The notes under the pieces were generated by a model. The model did not search any database. It was given only the letters and a program-made list of their open reading frames with translations, and had not been told where the DNA came from. This document shows, piece by piece, positions 53,872 to 62,494 of a DNA stretch of 64,000 nt. The position numbers and the translations under genes were made by a program. Position 1 is the first letter of the stretch, and every line of letters starts with the position of its first letter. The stretch comes from RGIG8767 sp964487395 (GTDB taxonomy: Bacteria > Bacillota > Clostridia > Lachnospirales > Lachnospiraceae). The DNA is taken from assembly GCA_964487395.1 (NCBI GenBank), contig CAZAQH010000002.1, positions 1 through 64,000 on the forward strand. The letters run 5' to 3'.

Positions 53872-54714
53872 ATGGCTCAACAAGTACCAACAAGTTCTCT
53901 TATCTGGTTAGTTATAACAGCAGTATTACTGTTAGCTGTTCCAGTTATTTATTGTATTATCTGGAGAAAAAAGACAAAATTTTCTCCCAAGGTTCTGATT
54001 GCCGGAATGCTTGGATTCATGGTTTCTGCAAGAATACTTGAAATGATTCCTCATATGTTTTGCATTGTGTTAGACAATCCCGTTTCCAGATTTATTAATG
54101 GAAATATCGTTGCATATGTACTTTATGGCATACTGATGGCAGGTATCTTTGAGGAATGCGGACGCTACGTTATTTTCCGTTTTATTTTAAAGAAAGATAA
54201 ATCCCATGAAACTTCTATTACATATGGTATCGGACATGGTGGCTTTGAAGTTTTAATTATCAGTTTTGCTGCCATTTCGAATTCCCTTACAATGGGATTT
54301 TTAATTAACTCCATGGGACTTGATGCTGCCCTTCCGTCTATGGGCGTTACAGAAGCCACCAAAGAAGCTGCTATGTTAAGCATTACTCCTATTTACAATT
54401 TTGGGGCTGCCGCTGCCATTCTTACAGTATTTGAACGAATCGTGGTAATGGGTATTCATATTGCACTGTCAGTCATTGTATTTTATGGAGTTCGTGTTAA
54501 AAAGATTGCTTATCTCTTTCTAGCGATTGCAGCTCATGCCATCTTAGATGTTGCAGCTGCTCTTAGTCAAAAAGGTGTTGTGTCTATTCTTGTCTGTGAA
54601 GTATGGCTTGTAATCTGTATGGTTGTTCTGTGGCTGTATACAAAGAAGTTATACTCAAAGATGAAAGAAGAAGATACTGAAGTAAAAGAGATTGCAGAAG
54701 CTGTCAACGAATAA
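53872..54714 (+). CDS. YhfC family intramembrane metalloprotease-like protein
   Basis: A 280-residue membrane protein with about eight helices. The EECGRY motif (near 88-93) and GIGHGGFE (near 122-129) match the YhfC/CPBP type, with Glu and His as possible metal ligands, and AHAILD in a late helix. I chose the ATG at 53872 with GAGGT upstream; an upstream frame opens inside the regulator gene and is a shadow. The C-terminal tail is acidic (KEEDTEVKEIAEAVNE). Substrate unknown. A bidirectional terminator follows. Confidence 0.83.
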   Translation: MAQQVPTSSLIWLVITAVLLLAVPVIYCIIWRKKTKFSPKVLIAGMLGFMVSARILEMIPHMFCIVLDNPVSRFINGNIVAYVLYGILMAGIFEECGRYVIFRFILKKDKSHETSITYGIGHGGFEVLIISFAAISNSLTMGFLINSMGLDAALPSMGVTEATKEAAMLSITPIYNFGAAAAILTVFERIVVMGIHIALSVIVFYGVRVKKIAYLFLAIAAHAILDVAAALSQKGVVSILVCEVWLVICMVVLWLYTKKLYSKMKEEDTEVKEIAEAVNE

Positions 54715-54731
54715 AATTTACTGCTATATTG

Positions 54732-54767
54732 AAGGAACCGACCATCTTTTGGCCGGTTCCTTTTTTA
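54732..54767. terminator. bidirectional terminator after YhfC gene
   Basis: AAGGAACCGACC, ATCTTTT, GGCCGGTTCCTTTTTT. Strong stem between the convergent YhfC and class II aldolase genes, overlapping the stop codon of the latter on the minus strand. Confidence 0.85.
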
Positions 54768-55901
54768 TGAATTCTTTAATTTTGAATAGCTTTTTACATA
54801 AAATAAACGTTCTTTAAATGCATCCCATCTATTAACCGGTTTTGCATTTTTATCATATTGAGAGAGCAAGGCTGCCTGTGCACCCTTTTCCAATACCATA
54901 CCGACTGCTTCTGCATCTTCAAGCGTTCCCCCTGTGCATATGGCACCATTGTTTTTTAATAGAACCGCATTTCTGCTTTTTAATGCTTTTACGGTTTTAT
55001 CCACTATCCCCAGATTATCATGTACGCATTTTACACTCACTCCTGCAATTTGAGCCTGATCATCCAGATAAGGCCGAATGGTTTTTCCTTTTTCACTGAT
55101 GGCAAATATATATGGTGTTTGCACATGTATAATGCTGTTAATTGTTTTATCTTGATAAATAGCAGCATGGATACGTGCTTCCGGAGGTAAATCAGCTGTT
55201 AAAGCCTGCAGATTAAAGGTTGTATTTCGATCACCACAGCAAAACGTTATCTCGTTTCCTTTTCTTGTGCTGTTGCCATATTTAGAATTTTGTTCTTTTT
55301 CCTTATATTCAAAATGACAGATATCCTGATAATATTTTCCGCAAACCTCTTCAAGTGCTGCTGAAACTGCAAATGCATTATCAAAATCATATCCCATACA
55401 AAGTGCCCCATGGTGTTTCATCAGTATTGCACTGCAGTCGGAATGTTTTTGTACTTGACTGGCTACTGCTTTTTTTAATTTTTCGGTAGAAGAAAGCCCA
55501 TACTCTGCACAGGGAATCATCTTTCCCAGCACTTGCTCATAGCAATCCCCATATCGATTTAAATCTGTAATGTCTTTGCCCAGAATACTGACCGCTGAGG
55601 CATTAATCTGGTGCGTATGAATTACAAAATTTACATTTTCACGCAAGCGATATGCATCTGCATGAACACCTTTTTCACTGGAAGGTTTTACATTTCCCTC
55701 ATATGTACAATCCGCAATATTCACCACCACAATGTCATCCGGCAAAAGTGTCTCATAGCCTTTTCCACTTGGTGTAATCACGAACTGTGTATCCGAAATT
55801 CTTGCACTGATATTGCCCCATGTACGGGCAATCAGTCCTGACTCTAATAATTTCTTTCCGGCTAAAATTACAAGTTCTTTTGCTTCTTGTTCTGTGTACA
55901 T
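54765..55901 (-). CDS. tandem class II aldolase domains, second one degenerate
   Basis: A 378-residue protein. The first class II aldolase/adducin domain (about 1-195) has TWGNISARI, Glu76, zinc ligands His95 and His97 in HTHQ, and HHG at 163-165. A second copy (about 215-360) aligns in order but has lost these ligands: HVQT at 259-262 and KNNGA at 316-320, so it is probably structural or a regulator. Typical family members have one domain (about 215 residues). Aldolase activity on a phosphorylated sugar such as fuculose-1-phosphate is possible for the first half only. Confidence 0.85.
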   Translation of the reverse strand: MYTEQEAKELVILAGKKLLESGLIARTWGNISARISDTQFVITPSGKGYETLLPDDIVVVNIADCTYEGNVKPSSEKGVHADAYRLRENVNFVIHTHQINASAVSILGKDITDLNRYGDCYEQVLGKMIPCAEYGLSSTEKLKKAVASQVQKHSDCSAILMKHHGALCMGYDFDNAFAVSAALEEVCGKYYQDICHFEYKEKEQNSKYGNSTRKGNEITFCCGDRNTTFNLQALTADLPPEARIHAAIYQDKTINSIIHVQTPYIFAISEKGKTIRPYLDDQAQIAGVSVKCVHDNLGIVDKTVKALKSRNAVLLKNNGAICTGGTLEDAEAVGMVLEKGAQAALLSQYDKNAKPVNRWDAFKERLFYVKSYSKLKNS

Positions 55902-55910
55902 ATTCTCCTC

Positions 55911-57029
55911 CTAACATACTAATGAAAAATAGTTCCAGGTCCAGATTAGGGATTGAAAACTGCTTTCTAAATAGTCGTAGATATCTTCCTGGTCGTAGCC
56001 GGTCATACGGGAAAGGACTACGATATAGGTTTGGATGGTTTCGTAGGTTAATGACTGTTTATCATTATTGAACCAATATAAAAATAGAGCCTGCTGTATT
56101 GTGGCGTATTCAATTGTCATCCACTGAAACATAACAAGCATGCTTTCAAAATCGGAATCAGGAATCAACATATTGGTAAATAGTTCTGCGGCCAGAAAAT
56201 TACGAAATAGTGATTCGTATTTTTTTAGTTCTTTTTCAAAGGCATTAATTATGGCCTCATCTATCTTACTGTAATCGTCTTCGAGTTTTTCAGCTAATGA
56301 TGCGAGTGGTTCTAATTGCTGTACGTAGATTTCTTCTTTGCGGTAGTTATCAGCTAAATCCAAGAAAAGTTCATTACGCTCCTGAAAAGTATCAAACGGA
56401 TAATCCTGCAGTTTTGCCAAGGTATTGCGAAGTTTTTCAATAAATTTTCCCTCTTGATACTGTTTTAAGACTTCATCTGAAATGTCTTTTTGCTCATATA
56501 AATCTATAAGAATATAAAAAGATATTCTCCAGGCTTCCTTCAGCGAATAGTGTTGGTTTTGTATAATATCTGTTAGTAAAGAGCGAAGTATAAATAATGG
56601 ATTGGTTTCCTTTTGTTCCATATTTTTTACAAAGGTAACTTTATCCAGCTGATTCCAGATATCAATGACATCCGGGCAACAGGATACCAGGGAATATTCC
56701 GTTCTGTCTGCAAATTCATGAATCTGCCTTGGAAAGGTATGACAGGTATCAGATAAAATCTGCTCACCGTGTTGCAAGACTAGTTTACATAATCCATTTT
56801 CTTTTAAATATGGGCAGTTCTTCTGTTCATTCAGTGCAATAACGCGTTCTTCATCTTTATAAGTGACGCAGTCTTTCAGGCATTGTCCCTTTTCATCTTT
56901 TACTTTTTTCCATTTTTTATATGTATTATCATCTACTGCAATTTTCCACTGTTTACAGCAGGTAAACGTACATTTATCAGCTGAACATACAAAGGAATCA
57001 TAGTAATCCGGTTTTATTTCATATTTCAT
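55911..57029 (-). CDS. FliB-like flagellin lysine-N-methylase family protein
   Basis: A 372-residue protein with a Cys-rich N-terminus: Cys15, Cys20, Cys24 and Cys25 (VCSADKCTFTCCKQW), then CPYLKENGLCKL, TCHTFPR and CCPDVID. This matches the FliB family, in which a cluster-binding N-terminus is coupled to methyl transfer to flagellin lysines. The rest is mostly helical. I use the ATG at 57029; a TTG at 57041 overlaps the previous stop. No flagellar gene is nearby, and relatives occur in non-motile Firmicutes, so the natural target may differ. The aldolase gene starts 9 bases after this one. Confidence 0.85.
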   Translation of the reverse strand: MKYEIKPDYYDSFVCSADKCTFTCCKQWKIAVDDNTYKKWKKVKDEKGQCLKDCVTYKDEERVIALNEQKNCPYLKENGLCKLVLQHGEQILSDTCHTFPRQIHEFADRTEYSLVSCCPDVIDIWNQLDKVTFVKNMEQKETNPLFILRSLLTDIIQNQHYSLKEAWRISFYILIDLYEQKDISDEVLKQYQEGKFIEKLRNTLAKLQDYPFDTFQERNELFLDLADNYRKEEIYVQQLEPLASLAEKLEDDYSKIDEAIINAFEKELKKYESLFRNFLAAELFTNMLIPDSDFESMLVMFQWMTIEYATIQQALFLYWFNNDKQSLTYETIQTYIVVLSRMTGYDQEDIYDYLESSFQSLIWTWNYFSLVC

Positions 57030-57030
57030 A

Positions 57031-57393
57031 TTATTTTCCAATCATTGGGGTAAAATCTTCGGTATCTGCGCAAAAGAAACCACCCAGAACCGAAATAATC
57101 TTATTCATCATCTCACTCATTTTCTCATAATGCTCTATATCAATTGTGACAAAAAACAGAGATTTCGTATCGTTATCTTGCAGGAACTGATTGCTGTAAT
57201 CATCACCTAAGTTTAGTTTTGTCACCTCAAATTCCATTGTGCCCGTATTAGGTGGTGCTAATTCCAAAACTCCTGCTTCATCCCATATTTCATTTGAGAT
57301 TGTCTTATCCTCGTCAAACACTTCTTTTATACTTCTAACCGTTATTTCGTTGGAATTAAAATACAGCCACTCGGCTGGTGCATTGTTTTTCAT
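57031..57393 (-). CDS. unrecognised 120-residue protein
   Basis: Soluble, acidic, mixed alpha/beta (MKNNAPAEWLYFNSNEITVR...EFEVTKLNLGDDYSN...FFVTIDIEHYEKM). No membrane segment, signal or known motif. It starts 4 bases after the MFS gene's stop and ends 1 base before the FliB-like gene, which argues that it is a real gene in this operon. No family recognised, so no function is assigned. Confidence 0.7.
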   Translation of the reverse strand: MKNNAPAEWLYFNSNEITVRSIKEVFDEDKTISNEIWDEAGVLELAPPNTGTMEFEVTKLNLGDDYSNQFLQDNDTKSLFFVTIDIEHYEKMSEMMNKIISVLGGFFCADTEDFTPMIGK

Positions 57394-57397
57394 AAAG

Positions 57398-58591
57398 TTA
57401 CGCCTCCGTTTTCTTTTCCATTTTAAGCATGGATAAACCTATAAAAATTAAAATCGGAAATATCATGGCTACTCCCAAACCAACTTTTAAATTGTCATTT
57501 GCTGCCTTTGCCACAAATCCTACAAGTGTCGGACCTGATGAACAGCCAATATCACCTGCAAGTGCCATTAACGCATACATTGCCGTACCGCCACCCGGCA
57601 GTTTCATTGCCGCAATACTAAAGGTGCCCGGCCAAAAGAGGGCAATGGTAAATCCGCAAAAGGCACATCCAATCAGACCTATTAACACATTCTGCGAAAA
57701 TGCTACCGCGATATAACACCCCACACATAAGACTGCACATATCATCATCGCCTTTTTTAAGGATATCTTTTCACTGTTTTTCGCATAAAAGGTTCTGGCT
57801 AGACCCATAACAATACCAAAAGCACAAGGCCCCGCTAAATCGCCGACTGTTTTTGATACCTTTAACGCTGATTCTGCAAATGTAGATGCCCACTGGCTCA
57901 TTGCGAGTTCTGATGCTCCTGCACAAATCATGATGACTATCAAAAGCCAGAAGGTTCTCTGACTTAATAATTTTTTCAAATCCATCTTTTCATGTTCTGC
58001 AACAATTGGAAACAGTGGAACAAGCATAAAATAGAAAATATTTAAAAACGGAATAATCGCCCAAATACATGCGAGTATTCTCCAATTTTCTATTCCAACA
58101 AAATGGAAAAATAAGGTAGAACCAAGTACCACCGATACCTGTCCCCAACAGTAAAAGGAATGTAACAGACTCATGGCTGCTTCTTTTTTCTTAGTCGGGC
58201 AGGCTTCTACAATGGGGCTGATGATAACTTCAATAATCCCTCCGCCAATTGCATAGAGCACTACGGAAATAATAATTCCCACATAGGAATTCCCAATTAA
58301 TTCCGGTAAAAATGCTAGACTTACCAGTCCAGCGGACGCAAATATATGTGCTGCAACGACAGCAATCCGGTATCCAATTTTATCCATTACTTTTGTGGAT
58401 AGTAAGTCAACGCCTAACTGTACGAGAAAATTGATTGTGGTAATCAGTGTTATTTTATCAAGTGTCAAATCATACGCAGATGCAAAGGTCAAAAACAAAA
58501 GCGGTGCCAGATTATTTACAATTGCCTGCGTAAAATATCCCACGTAACTGGCATAAATCGTGTGTTCATAGTTATTTCTTATCTTTAGCAT
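57398..58591 (-). CDS. MFS transporter, fucose-permease-like
   Basis: A 397-residue membrane protein with 12 predicted helices. The GYIVRI-like loop is DKIGYRIAVVAAH near 65-78 (loop 2-3), CPTKKKEAAMSLLHSFYCWG near 130-150, and a long loop with LSQRTF near 215. The pattern resembles FucP/GGP-type permeases. Substrate unknown. First gene of the MFS-unknown-FliB-aldolase unit, in which an aldolase and sugar permease might form a small catabolic pair, though no kinase or isomerase is present. Confidence 0.83.
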   Translation of the reverse strand: MLKIRNNYEHTIYASYVGYFTQAIVNNLAPLLFLTFASAYDLTLDKITLITTINFLVQLGVDLLSTKVMDKIGYRIAVVAAHIFASAGLVSLAFLPELIGNSYVGIIISVVLYAIGGGIIEVIISPIVEACPTKKKEAAMSLLHSFYCWGQVSVVLGSTLFFHFVGIENWRILACIWAIIPFLNIFYFMLVPLFPIVAEHEKMDLKKLLSQRTFWLLIVIMICAGASELAMSQWASTFAESALKVSKTVGDLAGPCAFGIVMGLARTFYAKNSEKISLKKAMMICAVLCVGCYIAVAFSQNVLIGLIGCAFCGFTIALFWPGTFSIAAMKLPGGGTAMYALMALAGDIGCSSGPTLVGFVAKAANDNLKVGLGVAMIFPILIFIGLSMLKMEKKTEA

Positions 58592-58625
58592 GAAAATATA
58601 TACTCCTTAATTCCGTATTCTTTCT

Positions 58626-59576
58626 TTAGTCTCTGCTCTTCCATGTCTCAGACGGTGCACAGTTAAAGGTAATCTCTGTACCATTAGAAGTTGCAATAAT
58701 GGAACCCTGTTCATCGGTTCTAAATACCTTTACTCCCATACTTCTAAGATTATTAAGCGCCTCCGCATGCGGATGTCCATACTTATTATCTGCTCCACAG
58801 CTTATTACGGCATATTCCGGTGTGGCTGCATTTAACAAATCCATCGTGGAAGCAGTCCTGCTGCCATGGTGCCCTGCCTGATAAACATCTGCATCAATGT
58901 TAATCCCATTTGCAGCAATATCCCGTTCTGCCTCTTCTTCTGCATCTCCGGTAAATAAAAAGGTATTCTCTCCATGCGCCAGTAAAATACCAATCGAATA
59001 ATTGTTACATTCATCTCCATAGGAATAGTTATTAGGTGCAACAATCGTAAAAAAAGCATCTCCAAGTTCATACACATCTCCTACAATAGGCAGTGTGTTT
59101 TTATAACTTTTGTTCTTCATTGCCTGAGTGACATCATCATATGTTCTGGTGTCTTTTTGATAATCCGGCATCATAACCGTCTTACAGTCAAATTTTGTAA
59201 GGATAACATCCATACTACCAATGTGATCGGAATCCGGATGCGTTCCTATCATATAATCAAGGGAAGTCACACCCTGTTTTTCCAAATATAACTGAACCGT
59301 CGTACCTTTATCATTTTCACCGGCATCCATCAACATTGCATGTTCTCCACACATAATCAGTGTCGAATCGCCCTGTCCGATATCAATAAAATGCACCTGT
59401 AGTTCATCAAGTTCTCCCACCGGTTTGCTTTCAAACTTTGCCTGTGCTGTCTCCATCGCCGGTGTATTTTCATTGTTCACATAGGCATAAATACTACTCC
59501 CAACTGCAATTAGTACACCTATCATAAAAATAACACTGCGAATCCTGCGGACTGCAGTGCGTATTTCTTTTTTCAT
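58626..59576 (-). CDS. membrane-anchored metallo-beta-lactamase fold hydrolase (ComEC-like C-terminal domain)
   Basis: A 316-residue protein with an N-terminal anchor (about 12-32) followed by an outside MBL domain. Metal motifs: IGQGDSTLI, GTHPDSDHIGS (about 111-121), LFTGDAEEEAE near 195, and AGHHGSRTA near 225, then ISCGADNKYGHPH. It matches the ComEC/Rec2 MBL domain as a separate protein without the channel. Relatives act on nucleic acid or lipid phosphates; the real substrate is unknown. It stands alone between the MFS operon and the HAD phosphatase gene. Confidence 0.88.
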   Translation of the reverse strand: MKKEIRTAVRRIRSVIFMIGVLIAVGSSIYAYVNNENTPAMETAQAKFESKPVGELDELQVHFIDIGQGDSTLIMCGEHAMLMDAGENDKGTTVQLYLEKQGVTSLDYMIGTHPDSDHIGSMDVILTKFDCKTVMMPDYQKDTRTYDDVTQAMKNKSYKNTLPIVGDVYELGDAFFTIVAPNNYSYGDECNNYSIGILLAHGENTFLFTGDAEEEAERDIAANGINIDADVYQAGHHGSRTASTMDLLNAATPEYAVISCGADNKYGHPHAEALNNLRSMGVKVFRTDEQGSIIATSNGTEITFNCAPSETWKSRD

Positions 59577-59646
59577 ATTAGCTTACTCTTTTCTGTATCT
59601 TTTTTACTATCATACACTAATCAGCTTACCCCTGCCACAGAGATTG

Positions 59647-60288
59647 TCAAAAGTTCATAATTTCATCCGGATTAGAAACAATAATATTTGCGCCATTTTC
59701 TATTAGAAGCTCCTCATCTCGGAATCCCCAGTTAACCGCAATACATGGAAGCTTGGCATTCCTTGCTGTCGCTAAATCGACTTCAGAATCTCCAATATAA
59801 ACTGCACGGCTTTTATCCACTTGCAGTTCCTGTAAAATAAGATTAACAGCATCCGGTGCCGGCTTTTTATTTAATTCTTTTTTTTCGCCAATTGCATAGT
59901 CAAACAGTTCATCAAAATATTGTTTACATAACTCCTGTACTGCAAAATCTGCCTTATTTGACACCACTGCTGTTTTACATCCATTTTCATGTAAGGTCTG
60001 TAACAGTTCTAAAATTCCATCGTATGGTTTTGTTTTATCCGCACAGTGAATGGTATAAAATTCACGAAAATCCTTATACACCGCTTCAATCTGTTCTGGT
60101 GTAGCGCCATTAGGAACTGCACGCTCAATTAATTTTTTGATTCCATTTCCCACAAAACGGCGTACGTTTTCAATTGAATGAACCGGGAATCCTGCCCTTT
60201 TCAGTGCATAATTCACACTGTCTGTTAAGTCCTCTAACGTATTTAAAATCGTTCCATCCATGTCAAAAATATATAAGTCATACTTCAT
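59647..60288 (-). CDS. HAD family phosphatase, phosphoglycolate phosphatase-like
   Basis: A 213-residue HAD hydrolase of subfamily I with an alpha-helical cap. Motif I is IFDMDGTIL (Asp8 nucleophile, Asp10), motif II Ser in VVSNKAD (near 113), Lys in KKPAPDAV (near 145), and motif III GDSEVDLATARNA (near 169-181). Sequence resembles Gph/PpaX; it may act on phosphoglycolate or other small sugar phosphates. GGAGAT precedes the ATG. Monocistronic, 78 bases before the nitroreductase gene. Confidence 0.9.
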   Translation of the reverse strand: MKYDLYIFDMDGTILNTLEDLTDSVNYALKRAGFPVHSIENVRRFVGNGIKKLIERAVPNGATPEQIEAVYKDFREFYTIHCADKTKPYDGILELLQTLHENGCKTAVVSNKADFAVQELCKQYFDELFDYAIGEKKELNKKPAPDAVNLILQELQVDKSRAVYIGDSEVDLATARNAKLPCIAVNWGFRDEELLIENGANIIVSNPDEIMNF

Positions 60289-60366
60289 TATTTTATCTCC
60301 GTTACTAAGTCTTTCTATCTTGCCGGCACAAATGTTTCTTTTCCCGAAACCTACGAATCGTAGACC

Positions 60367-60909
60367 TTATTTAATTGAAAGCAGTGTTTCAACATCTTTT
60401 CTCTTTGGTGCATCCGGTTTTTCAGCCGGGCGTCCAATTGCAATCAATACGGATACGGACTGGTCCTTAGAAAGTTCAATCGCTTTGGCAACCTTCTCTT
60501 CATCAAAAATACCCATCATAACCGTACCAAAGCCAAGTTCATGTGCTGCAAGGCAGAAGGTCTGTGCTGCAATTCCTGCATCAAATGACTGCCAATGTGT
60601 CCTTTTTGAAGTTGTAAAAGAGCCATCTCTTTCATAACCGGAACGACCATTCACGGTCGTAACCACTACTAATGCTGAGGCATTCACGGCAGTTGTCTGG
60701 TTGCCTGCAAAACCAAGCATGCAATGATCTGCAATTTCTTTTTTCTTATCTTCATCCATTACTGCAATATATCGCGTTGTCTGCGTATTTTTCCAGCTTG
60801 GTGCATAGGCAGCAAGTTCTACAATCTGTTCAAATTCCTCTTTTGTCATTTTCTCTTCTGTAAAGCTACGAATACTTCTTCTTGTTTTAATACATTCTTT
60901 TACGTCCAT
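60367..60909 (-). CDS. nitroreductase family protein
   Basis: FMN enzyme of 180 residues. The N-terminal CIKTRRSIRSF (about 6-16) is the FMN phosphate-binding signature of nitroreductases; AAYAPSWKNTQT near 33-44 and AAQTFCLAAHELGFGTVMMG near 116-135, plus IGRPAEKP near the end, complete it. It is a short form. AGGAGG lies before the ATG at 60909. It follows a degraded PAP2-like gene. Substrate unknown. Confidence 0.9.
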   Translation of the reverse strand: MDVKECIKTRRSIRSFTEEKMTKEEFEQIVELAAYAPSWKNTQTTRYIAVMDEDKKKEIADHCMLGFAGNQTTAVNASALVVVTTVNGRSGYERDGSFTTSKRTHWQSFDAGIAAQTFCLAAHELGFGTVMMGIFDEEKVAKAIELSKDQSVSVLIAIGRPAEKPDAPKRKDVETLLSIK

Positions 60910-60954
60910 TTCATTTCCTCCTTGGATTCATATACAGGGTTACCATGTTCTTTT

Positions 60955-61215
60955 CTATATTAAATATAAAATTCTTGAAATACCAAATGCCAGTTGTCTC
61001 TGTCCTTCTCATCCTTCTTTTTTCCACTTTGGAAGAATGCTCTGAAGCGGGTAGGCGAGCACCGGAACAATTCCTAACAGTGCTATCAGCCACAAAAGAT
61101 ACCAGTTCTTATCAAAAAGGTCATGTCGTAAATAGTAAAGAATAATTAGTAAAAGTGTAATTAATAATGGTGGTACCGTAATAACACGAAGTGCCTTTGC
61201 AATTTTGTTTTTCAT
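60955..61215 (-). pseudogene. PAP2-like membrane protein remnant, stopped by in-frame TGA
   Basis: From ATG at 61215 the first 68 codons give a two-helix N-terminus (KIAKALRVITVPPLLITLL... and VPVLAYPLQSILPKWKKEG) and end at TGA (61009-61011). The same frame goes on for 17 codons as EGQRQLAFGIS before another stop. The continued KxxGxEGQRxLAF segment is what I recall from Lachnospiraceae PAP2-type phosphatase-like proteins, so this looks like a truncated remnant of a longer gene (about 200 residues). The 68-residue form may still be made. Alternatively it is a genuine small membrane protein. Confidence 0.5.
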
Positions 61216-61240
61216 TTCTTTTCCCCTTATTTTTCATTCT

Positions 61241-62314
61241 CTATAACGTCGCTTTCATCCGTGCTTTCATTTTATACATTTCTTCATCCGCCCTGTTACA
61301 AATAGTGTCAATATCATCCCCATTCTGAAAAATAACAATCCCATATGCAGAGGAATAAGCAGTCTCATTCATTTTATCTTCAATGTTCTTCATCATTTTT
61401 TTAATTTCATCTACTTGTCCAGTAGAACAGAGAAAAAGAAATTCATCTCCACCCATTCGATAAAGTGTACAGTCACTACGTGAATTCATATGTATCGTCT
61501 GGGCCAACGTAACAAGTGCTTTATCTCCTGCTGCATGCCCTTTTTTATCATTAAGTGTTTTTAAATCATTTAAGTCCATTGCGACAATCACAGTATCTTT
61601 GCGCTTCCTCTTTTGCATATCAATATAAAAAATCCTTCTGTTGTAGGACTGAGTCAATTGATCCATAGAATAAGTACTTACATGAAGATACAAATAGTAA
61701 AACACTGTTGCTATTGTGCAGGATGCATTCATAATTCCCTGCATTTTAAATGCAGTATCCATCAAAGTTCCGGCTATACAAAGAAATGCCGACATAAATA
61801 TGACCAGCGTTTCTCCTTTTCTACGTACTTTGATTTGCAAGACTGTCATTGCAAGCATAAAAAGAACATATGCCGCCCCTGTTATAAATGGTACATATCC
61901 AAATATACCTCTTGAAAATGTGCCATCCTTTGAAAATACGAAGACACATCCGTTCCATATACTTAAAAAAGAGAGAAAACCATTCAAAATAAGGGGCAGA
62001 AGAAACGTATGTAAATGTCTGTTTTTCCAGCTTACCATTTTACGGTACATAATCAATGTAATCATAACCGCTATGGTAGGCCTAAGTGTATATGCAATTG
62101 CGGCATACAGTCTTCGTAAAAAGGTTGGTGCTTCCTTTTGTGCCTCAATTAGCCCAAGATTATCCACCAGTACTAAACAAAGAATCGTGCTGATCGTATA
62201 TATAAATAATCGTTCTGTCTGTTGATTAAACGACTTTTCCGTTAATATAAAAACAAGAAAAAGCATACACAAAATAAGGCATGCATAATTGTTTTGAAGA
62301 AAATCTAAGAACAT
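61241..62314 (-). CDS. membrane diguanylate cyclase (GGDEF domain)
   Basis: A 357-residue protein with about seven hydrophobic segments (about 8-205) followed by a GGDEF domain (about 205-355). The active-site loop MGGDEFLF is complete; VAMDLNDLKTLNDKKGHAAGD supplies Mg and the helix, and the RxxD inhibitory site is not obvious upstream. It would make cyclic di-GMP. It is the same layout as the frameshifted gene at 52-53 kb (multi-helix sensor plus GGDEF) and may be its intact counterpart. GGAGGAG precedes the ATG. Confidence 0.92.
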   Translation of the reverse strand: MFLDFLQNNYACLILCMLFLVFILTEKSFNQQTERLFIYTISTILCLVLVDNLGLIEAQKEAPTFLRRLYAAIAYTLRPTIAVMITLIMYRKMVSWKNRHLHTFLLPLILNGFLSFLSIWNGCVFVFSKDGTFSRGIFGYVPFITGAAYVLFMLAMTVLQIKVRRKGETLVIFMSAFLCIAGTLMDTAFKMQGIMNASCTIATVFYYLYLHVSTYSMDQLTQSYNRRIFYIDMQKRKRKDTVIVAMDLNDLKTLNDKKGHAAGDKALVTLAQTIHMNSRSDCTLYRMGGDEFLFLCSTGQVDEIKKMMKNIEDKMNETAYSSAYGIVIFQNGDDIDTICNRADEEMYKMKARMKATL

Positions 62315-62494
62315 TTCGCTCCTCCTAATGATGTTGTTCTTATTTTACAATAGATATTAAAAAAAGGACAGTTTTTTTACTTATTAGTAAGAAGAGAAAT
62401 TGTACTTTTCAGGCAACAATTCTAAATTGGATTTTAAAATAAAAATGAATAAGGTATAATTAACTCGAAATACATAGATAATGAGGATAATGTT

